The translations under genes and the position numbers were made by a program. Below are positions 35,442 to 46,765 of a stretch of 64,000 nt of DNA, piece by piece (positions within the stretch are counted from its first letter, which is position 1; the number at the start of each line of letters is the position of its first letter). The DNA comes from Bactericera cockerelli (taxonomy: Eukaryota; Arthropoda; Insecta; Hemiptera; Triozidae). The stretch spans positions 48,529,715-48,593,714 of the forward strand of contig CM044955.1 in the NCBI GenBank assembly GCA_024516035.1, written 5' to 3'. The notes below the pieces were generated by a model. That model saw only the letters and a list, made by a program, of their open reading frames with translations. It was not told the DNA's origin and ran no database searches.

Positions 35442-36067
35442 GTCGGTTTTTTACTATGGTCTATCTATCTATCTTTTATTGGATTATAGTGGTGCATGTC
35501 AACATCCATGGTCAATCATGCACCATGGTAAATGTGGTGAATGAGTGGGCCATCATCCTCAATCTATGAGTATATGGAAGTGTCTCGAAAGACTCTTACA
35601 ACATTGATTATAGGAATTGCAAATTTATTGCCCTTAAGCCTTCCTTTCCTTCATTTTAAAACTCAAGCGAAGCATTTTTTGTTCGAGAAAATTGAAGAAG
35701 CAATTTTAAAAGACGCACCTTGCAAGGCCGCAAGAAATCATTCACTTGAACTAATGTGGATAAGAAAGTGAGGTTAACCTGGTGTGCTGAGTCTAATACT
35801 GAAGTCTATCCTTCAAGTCTAATATACTTTTAAGTCTAATATACTTATGTGATCTCCCAAGCGGAAGAGTTTAAGGGTACAGAAACAAGGAATCTTTTTC
35901 TTTCCTAGGAGGGAATTTTTTCCAGGAAAAACTATGTTTACTCGTATACTTATCTAAGTAATATACCTATGTGTTTTTCTTTGAAGAAGAATAAACATTA
36001 TTATGTATAATTGTATAATATACTGTTATGTACTTTCACGAGATAATGAAGGTAATAACCGCTACGT
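35442..36067. other. Intergenic, no gene seen
   Basis: A 76-codon open frame at 35541-35771 has no recognisable family, splice context or repeat match and is not called as a gene. Confidence 0.3.
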
Positions 36068-36285
36068 CAGCCTCCATGGCGTAATGGTTGTAACAGAGAT
36101 CCTGAGTTCGAATCCCGGTTAGAGCAGACTTTTAACACAGAAAATTCTGGTCCCTCCGAACACGTGTGGCTGGCATTTCCGGCCCTACCCAGGCTGGGTG
36201 AAATTAATGTCGATAGCTAGTACTATTCCCAGCGAATGGAGGCTAAAACCCCCGTCCTAATTAGGACGTTAAATCAAATAAAATC
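36068..36285 (+). mobile_element. tRNA-headed SINE sharing the 5S-SINE body
   Basis: The head has ggcgtaatggttgtaac and B box gagttcgaatcccgg. The body has ggccctacccaggctgggtg and gcgaatggaggctaaaaccc, the same as in the 5S-headed copy at 20585-20792. Confidence 0.8.
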
Positions 36286-36926
36286 GCTATTATTTTTACC
36301 AATCATACTCGAAAGAGTAAAACAGTAACTGAAAGTAAAAATTTGTACAGAAAAGACAGCATTTTTATTATGATAAGGGTTAAATGGGTCACGTTATCAT
36401 AACTTACTATACATATTATGTTAATTGCGTAGGCAAACGAACCTCCAAGCCACGGTAGGAAAGCAGGCTGTTTAGTTACTTACAGTGGGTAGTGGGTACT
36501 TGCTAATCTATACTCGGACTAGTTCTAGAAGGGGCTATTTACATAATATGTATAGTTACTAAAATAATTACCTGTTTTAGAAAGGACGTATGTAGTATGT
36601 ACCTACTTCCCTATTCCAGATAGGTGTTCAGTGTTCATAAATTGTACTTATCAGTAATGTATATAGATTTTTTTAAGGGGGGGGGGATGATTGACACTTG
36701 TATGTAAGTAGTGAATGGTAATACAAGGAGCTATCTACAATATGAGGGCTCATGATAAATAAATAAATGGAAAACTTCACACCGGTGTGTGCAAGTGTGA
36801 CGAAATAAGAGTAACTACGATAACCAACTAACCAGGTATTAGGTACAGCAAAATAATTAAAATTATAATTAGTAAAATTACTAAGCGAATGGCGAACTAC
36901 TGAAACTCGCTTCAATATTAAATCTT
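36286..36926. other. Intergenic, no gene seen
   Basis: AT-rich sequence with a G run at 36677-36685. No exon or repeat recognised. Confidence 0.3.
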
Positions 36927-37215
36927 CGCTGAACTCAGGACTTCAATCACCGACCTCCAAGTTACAAGTCCGTCGCCTTATTGATCAAGCTTCTGAGTTT
37001 CCAGAAAATGCATGGTGAAACCCCCGTCATGATATGACCAATTGACCATACTGTGAAAAGCAACGTTTGGACGGGGAATAGCATCACAATAAATTGAATT
37101 TAGCAAAACTATCGTAATGTAACTTAAAACTATTACCTTTAATTGCTTTAAACTATCGTCAAATACCGTCGTGATAAGACCATACAGTTGAAAGCAACGT
37201 TAAACCCCCCCAAAA
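36927..37215. repeat. Composite of SINE fragments
   Basis: 36927-36996 (minus) is a Thr-like tRNA head (ttgtaacttggaggtcgg). 37018-37072 and 37150-37215 (plus) are two tails of the 5S/tRNA SINE body (aaacccccgtcatgatatga and cagttgaaagcaacgtta). They appear to be nested or truncated insertions. Confidence 0.55.
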
Positions 37216-37254
37216 AACTATAGTCTTACCAGTTACCAAATTGATACTTTCAAC

Positions 37255-38100
37255 TTCTCTCTTACTTTTAGTTGCTTGATTAATGTCTTTTGTTGCTTCT
37301 AATATTGTCTTAGGTTGCTTAAACCTACTGTCTCCAGTTGCTTCATTGCCTTACGAGTTAGTATAATAATTATGTACATTAAACTACTGTCTTACCTTGC
37401 TTAATACAATTCAGTTGCTTAATACTACGGTCTCAAGTTGCTTAATTATTGACTATTGCATTACGAGTAGTTATAATAAATGTACCTTAAATTTCAGTCT
37501 TACATTTAGTTGCTTAAAATTACCGTCTTACCTTTAGTTGCTTAAAACTATTGTCTCACCTTTAGTTGCTTAAAACTATTGTCTTACCTTTAGTAGCTTA
37601 AAACTATTGTCTTACCTTTGGTTGCTTAAAACTATTGTTTCACCAATAGTTGCTTAAAACTATTGTCTTACCTTTAGTTGCTTAAAACTATTGTCTCACT
37701 TTTAGTTGCTTAAAACTATTGTCTTACCTTTAGTTGCTTAAAACTATTATCTCACCTTTAGTTGCTTAAAACTATTGTCTTACCTTTAGTTGCTTAAATT
37801 ATTTGTTTTATGCCCCCATCAACCGAATGATGCGTGCGGCAAACAATATGTGATACTAGTATTACTATGTATGTACCTGATACCAATGTTATTCTTATTT
37901 TTTTTATCTAGTCACTAAATGTTTTAATTAATCTATGTTTTTTTTCAATATATTTATGATTGATTTTACAGTGGGCTTGACCCGTAAATATACAATTACA
38001 ATGAAAACTATTGTCTCACCTTTAGTTGCTTAAAACTATTGTCTCACCTTTAGTTGCTTAAAAATATTGTCTTACCTTTAGTTGCTTAAAACTATTGTCA
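37255..38100 (-). repeat. 28-bp tandem array built from an exon end and its 5' splice site
   Basis: About 13-14 well-conserved 28-bp units, with more diverged ones from about 37255. On the minus strand each unit reads ctaaaGGTAAGAC or ctaaaGGTGAGAC followed by aatagttttaagcaa. The unit nearest the START exon is the exon's own end (codons for NSFKQLK) plus its donor gtaaga. Every unit therefore carries a potential 5' splice site in the intron just downstream. 28 is not a multiple of 3, so use of different donors would shift the frame. Confidence 0.9.
37797..38004 (+). mobile_element. Interspersed repeat inserted into the 28-bp array
   Basis: It interrupts a unit (ttgcttaaa before, aaaactattg after). 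It ends with gggcttgacccgtaaatata and acaattacaat, the same 3' end as the repeat at 28790-28912. No internal coding frame. Confidence 0.65.
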
Positions 38101-38261
38101 GTCTTTCCGTTGCTGCTGGCGACGGGGTCCACTATTTTCCTTGTATACAACTGCATCTCATTCTTGTTGTACTCCAAGTCCCAGCCACTGTTGTCATCCA
38201 CTAGCTGCTTCAGATTCGCAAAGTCTTCATCCTCCGCTATCTTGACCACGCCCACTTTCAT
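38076..38261 (-). CDS. First coding exon of a START-domain (STARD10/PCTP-like) protein
   Basis: The exon encodes 62 residues from ATG to a phase-0 donor (CTAAAG|gtaaga). The protein begins MKVGVVKIAEDEDFANLKQL, then GWDLEYNKNEMQLYTRKI and FKQLK. This pattern (an acidic -EDEDF- helix, GW.LEYNK, then a charged beta strand) is the N-terminal edge of START domains of the PCTP/STARD10 type, which bind and transfer phospholipid in the cytosol. Upstream reads ctgacaATG with no acceptor, so the ATG is a likely start. The remaining START exons were not found downstream (below 38076), so they lie in unassembled or unrecognised sequence, or this is a partial copy. The exon's last 25 bases are the seed of the 28-bp array. 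Family assignment is from sequence pattern only. Confidence 0.65.
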
Positions 38262-39314
38262 TGTCAGGATATTTACAGCATAGAAGAGTTTTTTTTTTGG
38301 TTGGTAACTAGGTGGTATACTTAATTATTTTTATTTGTTCGAAATAACTTTTATTTGTTCAAAATAACATTTGTTCAAATTGTAATAAAATAAAGTTTTT
38401 TAGTACTTATACTCATTTTTTTTTTTTGTTTTAGTAAATTCTATACGTGCCTAATTAATTTTACTTTTTATGAATTAGATGATATAAGATAAAGTTTTTT
38501 AGTAACATAGTAAGTCCATCTTTCTCGGGATATAAGCAAAAATCAAATATTAGATCTTTTTTCACCACCTTACACACACTTTACCCCCGACCTTATTTCC
38601 GTTTTCTTCCATCCTATACCTAGGTCAGAACTTTTAGTATGCTTACTCACCCTCCATAACAAGTTTCCGAAAGAATTTGCTGTTGAAAAAACCATTTAAG
38701 TCGGTGCTTACGATTTTTATTAGTATAACTATTTCCACTTAGTCCATAAGATTACGATGTCCTATAGCTATAAAAAGTTTATGACCATATCAAAATTCCA
38801 TAAGTTCTTATACTACCATTGAAAGGAGCTTTATTCGAAAAACAATTTTGAAAAAAAGCATTTATGTTGGTGCTTACAATGTTTATTATTATTATTATCA
38901 TAAGTTGAACCTCTTCCAGCTTCTGCTTATGATAACGATGTCATCCATGTATAAGGACTTTATGACTCGGACTCTTGATTGTATTACTCGAGTATTTTCC
39001 ATTTATGTTTCTATTGTTAACTTGAAACGGCTGTTCATACTTTCTTTTCGAGTTTTTTTCAGGTGTTTTTATTGATTTTTATTTGTTCGTTAGATTTTTA
39101 AATCATTTTTATCTTTAAGGAAACTGGAGCATTCCATGGTAAAAGGGGTGAAATTATAGTCTAGAATCTTGTTTTAGTAAAACTGTAATTATCAGTAGTG
39201 TATTACTGTATCTTTCTTGAAATAGAATACCTAGAATATTGGGTCAAACCAATTTTTGGAAATCAGTTTTTATAAATCCTCGAAAGTTTCACAGCAATCT
39301 CTCTTCAATAACGG
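38262..39314. other. 5' flank of the START exon, no feature seen
   Basis: AT-rich sequence without a recognisable exon. Any non-coding first exon or promoter cannot be located by eye. Confidence 0.3.
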
Positions 39315-39440
39315 AAGATAATGCCTTGGCATTAGCACTACCCTTGATCAAGTTTTGTTTCTATAATTGTAAATATTCCTTGTATGTATAATTTTATTGT
39401 ACATCATAGTCTTAATATAAATAAAACTTGATCAAATGTG
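39315..39440. mobile_element. Short MITE-like repeat (ttgatcaagtttt ends)
   Basis: ttgatcaagttttgttt at 39353 faces aaataaaacttgatcaa at 39437, giving 17-bp inverted ends about 85 bases apart. The flank cattagcactaccc is also shared with an inverted relative at 54381-54500, so the true repeat extends beyond these ends. Confidence 0.55.
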
Positions 39441-41464
39441 TATAATTTGTATAGAAATCAATGAATGGTTGATAAATCTCATGGCTGATATGGCCAGTGG
39501 CACAGTGCTAATCAATTTCTTCATGCAGTGGAGTTTGGAACATTTTTTACATCATAATAATTTTAGAAAAAGTTTTTTCTATGCTATTTTTGATGTATGG
39601 TAATATTCACATTATGAATTTTGTAACTTATGAATTGTTAACATTGTTCACTTCTTTTATAAAAAGCTCACGAGCTAAAGTGGAAAAAAGTTTGTGGAAC
39701 AATCATTTTCCAAAACAGAGGTATGAGTATTATTGGAAAGTTTGAAGCATACTTTTTAAAAGGTTCCTAAGTATGTATAATGTATATCCAGTTTTAGTAC
39801 TGCATTTGTTGGAGACAAGTTTTTTGTTTGTATCAGCAATGTTGGAACTTTGTAGTTATAATAAAGCATTCGTGGCTTCTTGTATGTCATTTTATCACCA
39901 TTGTATTTGAATGTCCGTGTTAGATGTCCAGTGGAATTGAATATTCCTTTTCTAAGTATCTAACATAGTAATTGGTCCGATTCCATTTTTTTTTTTTCCT
40001 TCTTCAATTTATTAAGCAAGTTTTGCAATTGCAAGAAAAAGTAATTTTTTATTCCCTCGAACTATAAAATGTATGAGAAAATTGAATTGGAATTGTGTAT
40101 GCCATTTTTTCAACAAGTATTTTGTCTTTTAAATAACTTTCATCGCCATCATAGGGTTATCATTAAAATAACTGGATTTCAGCATTTCTCTATTCTTCCT
40201 TTGTGTAGGATTTAATACAGGGTTTCATGTGTTAGTTCATTTTTTTTAGGGTGTCCTTCTTCTTTTTCACTCTTTCACTATTCCTCAATAAAATTTACAA
40301 GTGAGACTAGAAAAATTCATTTAATTTACGATAACAAACACAATATTTTCGATAGATATCCAATTATCCATACATTAGAATTCTTTTATTAAATGTATTG
40401 TCAATTAAATGAAAATTAATGAAATATGAAAAGGCCCTGATATATATACGGTAGAATAAAAATTGCAAACTTTCAGACACAAGCCATTTTTATCTACTCC
40501 TCATCAAAGTTTATTACGATTACGCTACCAGGATAATATTCTGTATAAACTTTTCAACTTCCTTTCCTTTTTTTCCACCATTTATTTTAGCTTATCTTAT
40601 TTCTTTTTCTTGTTAATGAAGGGTAACTTCTACATACCTTCTTTTTGTTGTGGGTATCTTTCACCCTGCATGTATCTCTAATTTAGGTAAAATATGTTTT
40701 CTGCGATATTAGTTTGTGCAGCTAGTATTACCATGTTATTTGGTATTAAATTTTTACCTGGTTATTACCGTGTTTAAAATAACAATATTCTCACTGTCAG
40801 ACGTTATGCTTACATATACATAGTTAAAATATATTTCAAAGGTAGTTCATTTTCTTCAAACTCACGTATTATTGTAGTAGTGTAGTTACGTATTTTCTCT
40901 TCCGGCGAATAGTTTTCGGCTGATGTTGCTATCTTTTGTTTCTATTATAGGTCTCTTTTGCTTCCATTATTTTTGTAGAGGTATTTTTCTTTTATTATTT
41001 AGTAGGTATCTTTCCACCAAAGTATTCTGTCTGCACCTTTTTCATTTATCTGTTCTAACATTTATTTTTAATTTATCTGTTCTACTGTAAGTTCTCTCTA
41101 TCGCGTTATCTTTTCATTCATTTATCTCTCATGGTTTTTCTTCTATCACAGCTTCTATCAGTAGTAGGTATTCTATCAGTAATAGGTATTACAAAATAAT
41201 ATAATGTAGTCCGATGCGAACATGTAAATAAGCAATCAGTGTAGTTGTATCTACCTACATCTGCTATTCATCATGTATGTACAATGTACATATACTCCGT
41301 ATCAGTACATACTTATACATATGGGGATTTATCTGTATTTGCAATCAGCATAAACTGTGGATTGCCGTTTTATAAATTATTTACGTTCCTATGACTCAAA
41401 CAAAAGGGCCGTAACGAAGTTTCGTGCTGATCGTGGGTTATGCTGCACAGTTTTCCCTTATTGA
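39441..41464. other. Intergenic, no gene seen
   Basis: AT-rich. Open frames below 75 codons have no recognisable family. Confidence 0.35.
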
Positions 41465-41760
41465 TAGAGAGGAGAACAGCAGAGAGAGAGAGAGAGAGTG
41501 TAGAGTGAGAGAAGAGAGAGAAGGATTGAGAGAAGAGAGGAGAAAAATAGAGCAGAAGAGAAGAGATAGGATAGGAGAGATAGATGTGAGGAGGAAAGAG
41601 AAGTATGAGAGAGAAAGAATATAAGAGAAAGATAGAGAGATAAAAAGAATTAGAAGGAAAGAGAGACAAGAGGAATAGACAAGAAAAGTTAAGAGGAAGA
41701 AGGCGATAGAAATAAGGGAGAAATACTTAGGAAGGAAGGAAAAGGAAAAGGGATTGGAGA
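41465..41760. repeat. GA-rich tract
   Basis: Purine-rich with (GA)n at 41480-41498 and interrupted GAGA/AAGA further on. Open frames on both strands are low-complexity. Confidence 0.85.
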
Positions 41761-43544
41761 AATGTTCAAAAAGTTTTGCAAACGAATGTTCGTTCAAGTG
41801 TGCGGACGTTTATTATTGAATAACATTGAGAAAGCTATGAGAATTGACAGATGATATTTGTATTTAAGATAGATAATTTCCAACACATTCGTTCTTGAAT
41901 AAATTATTTACGTTGTCAAATTCATCCTGATTGCAACTCTACATTAATCTAGAAGTCCCATTATAATGGCATGAAAATTATAATGTCGAAGAAAAAACAC
42001 TTGTCTTGTATAATGTGTGTGTGATATGAATGATAATAGTGCATATGCGCTATGTCCGATCCATTAATTAGTTTAGGCTCTTAAAAAAAAGATGTTCAAT
42101 CCCTTCAGGTACATGTTGCTAACCTTACACTAAAATCTATGGAAGCCATTTAAAATTGTGAAAGAGTTGTATTTCAAGAAAACTTACAACATCTATCATT
42201 GACTAATGTTGGGTATGAATCTATAGGGGTAAAGTCGTTAATTTGCTTCAATAATCTGGTCCATCATTTTGCAATTTAGGCTGACTACTAAATAATAATA
42301 AAAATAAGAATTACTCAAGTTAGCTCACCTACCGCGTTAACAATTCCTATTGCTACATCACCTAAACAGCCTTCGTGGGAGTTTAGTTAGAGTATTCTTA
42401 ACTCTAATTTTAGAATTAGTTAGTTTTAGTGAACTATTACTCTGAATTTGCCCTAATCCTGTTTCATAATGCGGCTCTAAATTTATGAATACAAGGCTCG
42501 ACTCCGACCCCGTGTTACAAGTCCATTGCTCCATCACCTGACTTCCTGGGGCGAGTGATAATATTCTTTCTTTTTTGTTAGTGTAATATTCCATTACAAA
42601 GGTTAAAAATACAGAAAGATTTTATACAAAAGGTAAGTTAAAGAGCATGAATTTTTCCGCAACCTTTTTTTCGCATAGGTAAATGTTTATTTAAGCTTCC
42701 CTGATGTTAATTAAACTTTTCCGTTTTGATTTTTTAAGCACAGACAACTGAAGGTAGTGGAGGTTGTTAATGTGAAGGAATGGCGAATATGGAGCTTGTA
42801 ATAACATAACTGCGCTGTTAAAGCAAAGGACAGGGGAACACACTAAGAGGAAAAAATAACTGAGCTCACCAAATTTATAGGGTTCTTGTTTGGTAAAATT
42901 ACTTTAACATTAATACTATCACGTTAAGGCGTCAAAGAGTAGAATAAAAGTCAGTTTACTAATTAAGTGAACAGGTTGTTTTTTATTTTAACATTTATTT
43001 TTTTAAAAATTAACACGGAGGAGAGGTAAAGGAATGAGGGAATGTTGTGTGGAGAAGTTAATTAGCATAATGGATTTTTACATAATAACTTTCGGCCTAG
43101 CTCGTAGAGTCTTGAGGGGTTACAGGAAATAATTTAACCGACAATTTTATAGAATTTTTATTAAATTGCTATATTCAACAAAACAGTACAAGAACTAATG
43201 AAATTCGTTTACAACGTGAGAACCTAAAAAAATTTGACTTTTTACAATTTTATAACTATTCATTAAGATGTTAGGAAAAAATATTTTTTTTGTATTATAA
43301 TAATAAAAAATACACAAGTATAATTAGGTATTTATAACTAGGCCAAAAAATCCTAAGCTACGCCGAGAATATTCGGCGCGCGAATAAATTTTCTTTTTAG
43401 CGGAGCGAGCAGGGTTTCCCGGCAAATTTTCTTTGAGTACTGCCAATGAATTCTGTTGCACGGTTCCAGTAAGGTTTTCGCTGTCGCTCTATTCCATGGT
43501 GGGTTTTCAGTTTTCCAGAACGGAGAGAGAAATAGAATGTCGCA
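41761..43544. other. Intergenic, one tRNA-like SINE head
   Basis: Apart from the SINE head listed at 42470-42560, nothing recognised. Confidence 0.35.
42470..42560 (-). repeat. tRNA-headed SINE fragment
   Basis: The minus strand has caggtgatggagcaatgg, the ttgtaac loop and ggtcggagtcgagcc, resembling the Thr-like heads of family T. The body does not match other copies. Confidence 0.45.
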
Positions 43545-44690
43545 GCGCATGTGGAAGAGAGTTTAGAGAGTGTAGGGAGAAATTGGCGTAGAGTTAGTGG
43601 GAGAAAGGGAGAAAGAAAGATTGTGAAGCGCTAGTGGAAGAGAGATAGAGAGTGAGAAATGGGATAGAGTAGGGAGAAGGGAGAGAAAGAAAGAGAGAAT
43701 GGTGAAGCGTAGTGGAGAGAGTAAGACATAGAGGGAGAAGGGAGAGAGAAAGAGAATTGGGAAGCACTATAGGAGAGAGATAAAGACAAAGTGGGAGAAA
43801 GGAAGAAAGGTGGAAGATTGGTGAAGACTGAAAATTTGGAAGGAGGGAGACAGGGAGGTTAGCATAAAGCTATTGGGAGAGAAAGGGAGAGAGAGAGAGA
43901 GAGGGAGAGAAATTGGCGTAAAGTTAGCGGGAGAAAGTGCAAGAGAGATAGAGATAGAGAGAGGGAAGAGAGAGAGAGAGAGGGATATTGGTGTAGTACT
44001 AGTAAAAGAGAGAGAGAGAGAGGGGAAAAAGAGAAATAGAGGCAGAGAGCGCGAAGGAGATAGAGAGTGTGGAGAGAAATTGGCATAGTATTAGTGGGAG
44101 AAAGTGAAAGAGAGAGAGAGAGAGAGAGAGAGAAAGGGATATTGGTGTAGTGCTAGTAGAAGAGAGAGAGAGAGAGAGAGAGAGAGGGATATTGGTGTAG
44201 TGCTAGTAGGAGAGAGAGAGAGGGAGAGAAAGGGAGTGAGTGGGACGGAGATAGAGATTGTGGAGAGAAATTTGCGTAGTGTTAGCGGGAGAAAGTGAAA
44301 GAGAGAGACAGAGAGGGAGTTGGTGTAGTGCTAGTAGAGAGAGAGAGAGAGAGAGAGGTGGAGTGAAAAATACAAAGACAGATAGGGAGATAGAGTATGT
44401 GGAGAAAGATTGGTGTAGAGCTAGCGAAAAAGAGAGAGAGAGAAATCGAGGGAGACAGAAATTGGTGTAGTATGTGAGTGAGGGGGAGGGAGAGAAAGAG
44501 AAAAAAGAGAGCGACAGTGTATGCAGGGAGATTGGCATAGTATTAGAGGAAGAAAAGGGAAGGGCAGAGACAGCACTAGAGGGGAAAGTGAGAGAGAGAG
44601 AGGGGAGAAAACAAGAAAAAAGGGAATTTTTTGTTGTTGAGAAACCGAGAGAGAGAGAGAGAGAGGTAAATGGGAAAAATTCTATGTATT
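43545..44690. repeat. Composite satellite: ~21-bp core spaced by GA tracts
   Basis: About 15 copies of a core like attggtgtagtgctagtagg (near 43579, 43619, 43699, 43756, 43859, 43912, 43984, 44078, 44139, 44188, 44269, 44319, 44408, 44461, 44531) are separated by (GA)n stretches of variable length. Core variants alternate ggcgtagagttag and ggtgtagtgctag. The core contains stops in the forward frames, and open frames found are Glu/Arg or Ser/Leu low-complexity. Confidence 0.85.
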
Positions 44691-45289
44691 GCGGCATATT
44701 GTTTTAAAAAGACAGTAAAGTGAGATTGATAGAGGGTCGATCACCACCAGATGGCTATCGCCTAGGGGCGCACCAGTCGATAGGGTGGCGAATATTTTTT
44801 TGTATTTTTCGCAGCGAATGGCGTCAAAACTACTAGATCTCCCCCAGTTATATGTTTTAAATTTAAACTTGAAGCATAGTAATCAACTCCTCACCCTCGG
44901 GTTTTAAAGGCGAAAAATGAGGCGCTCAAAATGGTATCAGAAGTGTGAAAAATTGTATGAGAAGTGTGAAAAGAAAGAAAGAGAAGTGTGCAAAATTAGG
45001 TAAAGGAACTAAGATTGTTTAAAAAGTTGTGAGGATAAAAAAGTCAGACATAGAGCTAGGAGGAGAAGGAAAAAGAGAGGCACCAAAGTACAGAGAAAAT
45101 GAAAGTATCTGTGTGGGAGCAACAATGATAGAAAGAGAGAAAGGAGAATAAGTCTGTATGGGAGCAAGAAGGATATAAAGAGAGAAAGGAGAATAGGTCA
45201 TGGTGGAGGGAGGTAGATTGTCTTAGAGGGATGAAAGCATGGATAATAATGGAGGAGAGAAATATAATGTTGGAAGGGTAGAAGATAGA
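44691..45289. other. Intergenic with a small tandem duplication
   Basis: About 45105-45200 contains two copies of a unit with tgtatgggagcaa...gagagaaaggagaata (about 56 bp). Otherwise no feature. Confidence 0.4.
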
Positions 45290-45548
45290 GGGAAAGGGAT
45301 GATAGAAAAAGAAGAGAGAAAGAGAGAGAGAAGGGGAAGAGAGAGAGGGAGAAGAGAGAGAGAGAAGGAAAAAGGGAGAGGTAGAGAAAGAGAGAGAGAG
45401 AGGAAAGAGGGGAGAGAGTGAGATAGAAAGAGAAGGAAAGAGGGATAGGGAGGGAGAGAGAGAGAGAGAGAGAGAGGAGTAACGACCTATGTTAGGCTAG
45501 GCGTAATCAATGAAGTATACTCTCCCTGCCTCTCTCTATCTCTCCTTC

Positions 45549-45584
<36 letters not shown>

Positions 45585-45600
45585 CATCCTTCTTTTCTTT
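45290..45600. repeat. (GA)n tract facing a (CT)n tract
   Basis: 45300-45478 is GA-rich and 45520-45592 is CT-rich on the same strand with a short unique spacer, a large potential inverted repeat. Confidence 0.9.
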
Positions 45601-45894
45601 TACCTCTCTTCATCTCTTTCTCTCTTTTTCTCATCATTTCAAATTTCAGGCGAATTTATTTGACTAGAAAAACCCTTCATCAGATGTTATCTCTCTGTCA
45701 AGTGTTGCTGTACACCTCACACCTCATAACCTGTGTCTAGGCTCGGGGCGTTCACTCATCAAGATGGTTTCCAATGATAACAATACTGTAATGTAAATAA
45801 TAATTATGAACCTACCCATAAGTATGTGAAATGTTCTGTAAGCAAATAATGAATTTTCTGTCAGCTCACAGTGTCACACAACTTTCAGCAACCC

Positions 45895-46052
45895 CGCTCG
45901 CTCGTTCTTTAAGCACACTCGTCATACTCCCGGCCCCTCTAAGGCTGGGTGAGCTGAATTTCAGTAGCTGTTTGTCAGGTGAATGTTTGGTAAAACCCCC
46001 GTTCTGATATGAGTAGAGCATGTAGTTGAAAGCGACGATAAACCCAAACAAA
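45895..46052 (+). mobile_element. SINE body of the 5S/tRNA family, head lost
   Basis: Carries ggctgggtgagctgaat, aaacccccgttctgatatga and tgtagttgaaagcgacgata followed by aaac repeats. No 5S or tRNA head is recognisable at its 5' side. Confidence 0.65.
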
Positions 46053-46386
46053 CAAACAGACTTCTCAGACTTCACTACTTCCATAATTTAATTGTGAAGG
46101 CAGAAGACTCCTAATCTTAAATTCGTTGGTTCGAGAGTCTTTAAAATGAAGAATTTTAAGTAAGTGGACCGTCTATGATCTTTGAATAATATGATCTTTC
46201 TGTGATTGGCAATACTTTTTTATATAATGACAACTGTACAAAACACGTTAGTATGGGGTTTGAATCTGTGTAATGTGTGTTGTCAAATTTCATAATGTCA
46301 TATTAAAGTAATCGAAAATACTATTCTTGTCACTCGTTCTGAACTTTTCCCATGACATGTAAAATTTTAACTTGCACTACATATCT

Positions 46387-46585
46387 GTCCCGGTAGCTCA
46401 GTGGTAAAGGCGGCACTCTGTGGATCCAGAGTTTCAGAGGTCATGGGTTCGAAACCCAACCGGGACATGGACAAGTTATACTCCCATTTGGGATTTTTAC
46501 CACTGCTGGAATAATGGGACTTTATATTGCAGTCTTAATCGGGAAGTATAAATAAGGTGATATTACTATTATTATTATTACATAA
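46387..46585 (+). mobile_element. Intact tRNA-headed SINE (family L)
   Basis: The head folds like a tRNA: a perfect 7-bp acceptor pairing tcccggt with accggga, A box tagctcagtggtaaagg, a paired anticodon arm with a 6-base loop, and T arm gggttcgaaaccc. The short loop and the ~110-bp body ending in (ATT)n, shared with 30853-30937 and 18535-18720, show a SINE rather than a tRNA gene. Confidence 0.8.
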
Positions 46586-46586
46586 T

Positions 46587-46765
46587 ATAGTTGCATGGTA
46601 GCATGCTCACCTTGCACTCCAGGAACGCGCCCGCGTTCGAATACCGGTGGGGCTGGAATTTTTTGTTTCTGTAGTACTTTGTATGTCGGGGTCAACCCTA
46701 TCCTCGTGATGAAAATGAGTTGTAGAGTGGGTAACGAGTTAACGACCAGTGGCGGCATTACGAGC
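46587..46765 (+). mobile_element. tRNA-headed SINE (family C)
   Basis: Head ttgcatggtagcatgctcac with B box gcgttcgaatacc. Body words tcggggtcaac, cctcgtgatgaaaa and taacgaccagtggcggcatt are shared with 55913-56095. It sits directly after the (ATT)n tail of the preceding SINE. Confidence 0.75.

Noticed and set aside
37510..37800. Regular 28-bp direct repeats resembling a CRISPR array
   Set aside because: Units abut with no unique spacers, carry splice donor words, start in a eukaryotic exon, and there are no cas genes.
44203..44697. 164-codon frame on the minus strand
   Set aside because: Low-complexity translation of the GA/core satellite.
46387..46460. Functional tRNA gene
   Set aside because: Good acceptor and T arms, but a 6-base anticodon loop and a SINE body with further copies in the window.
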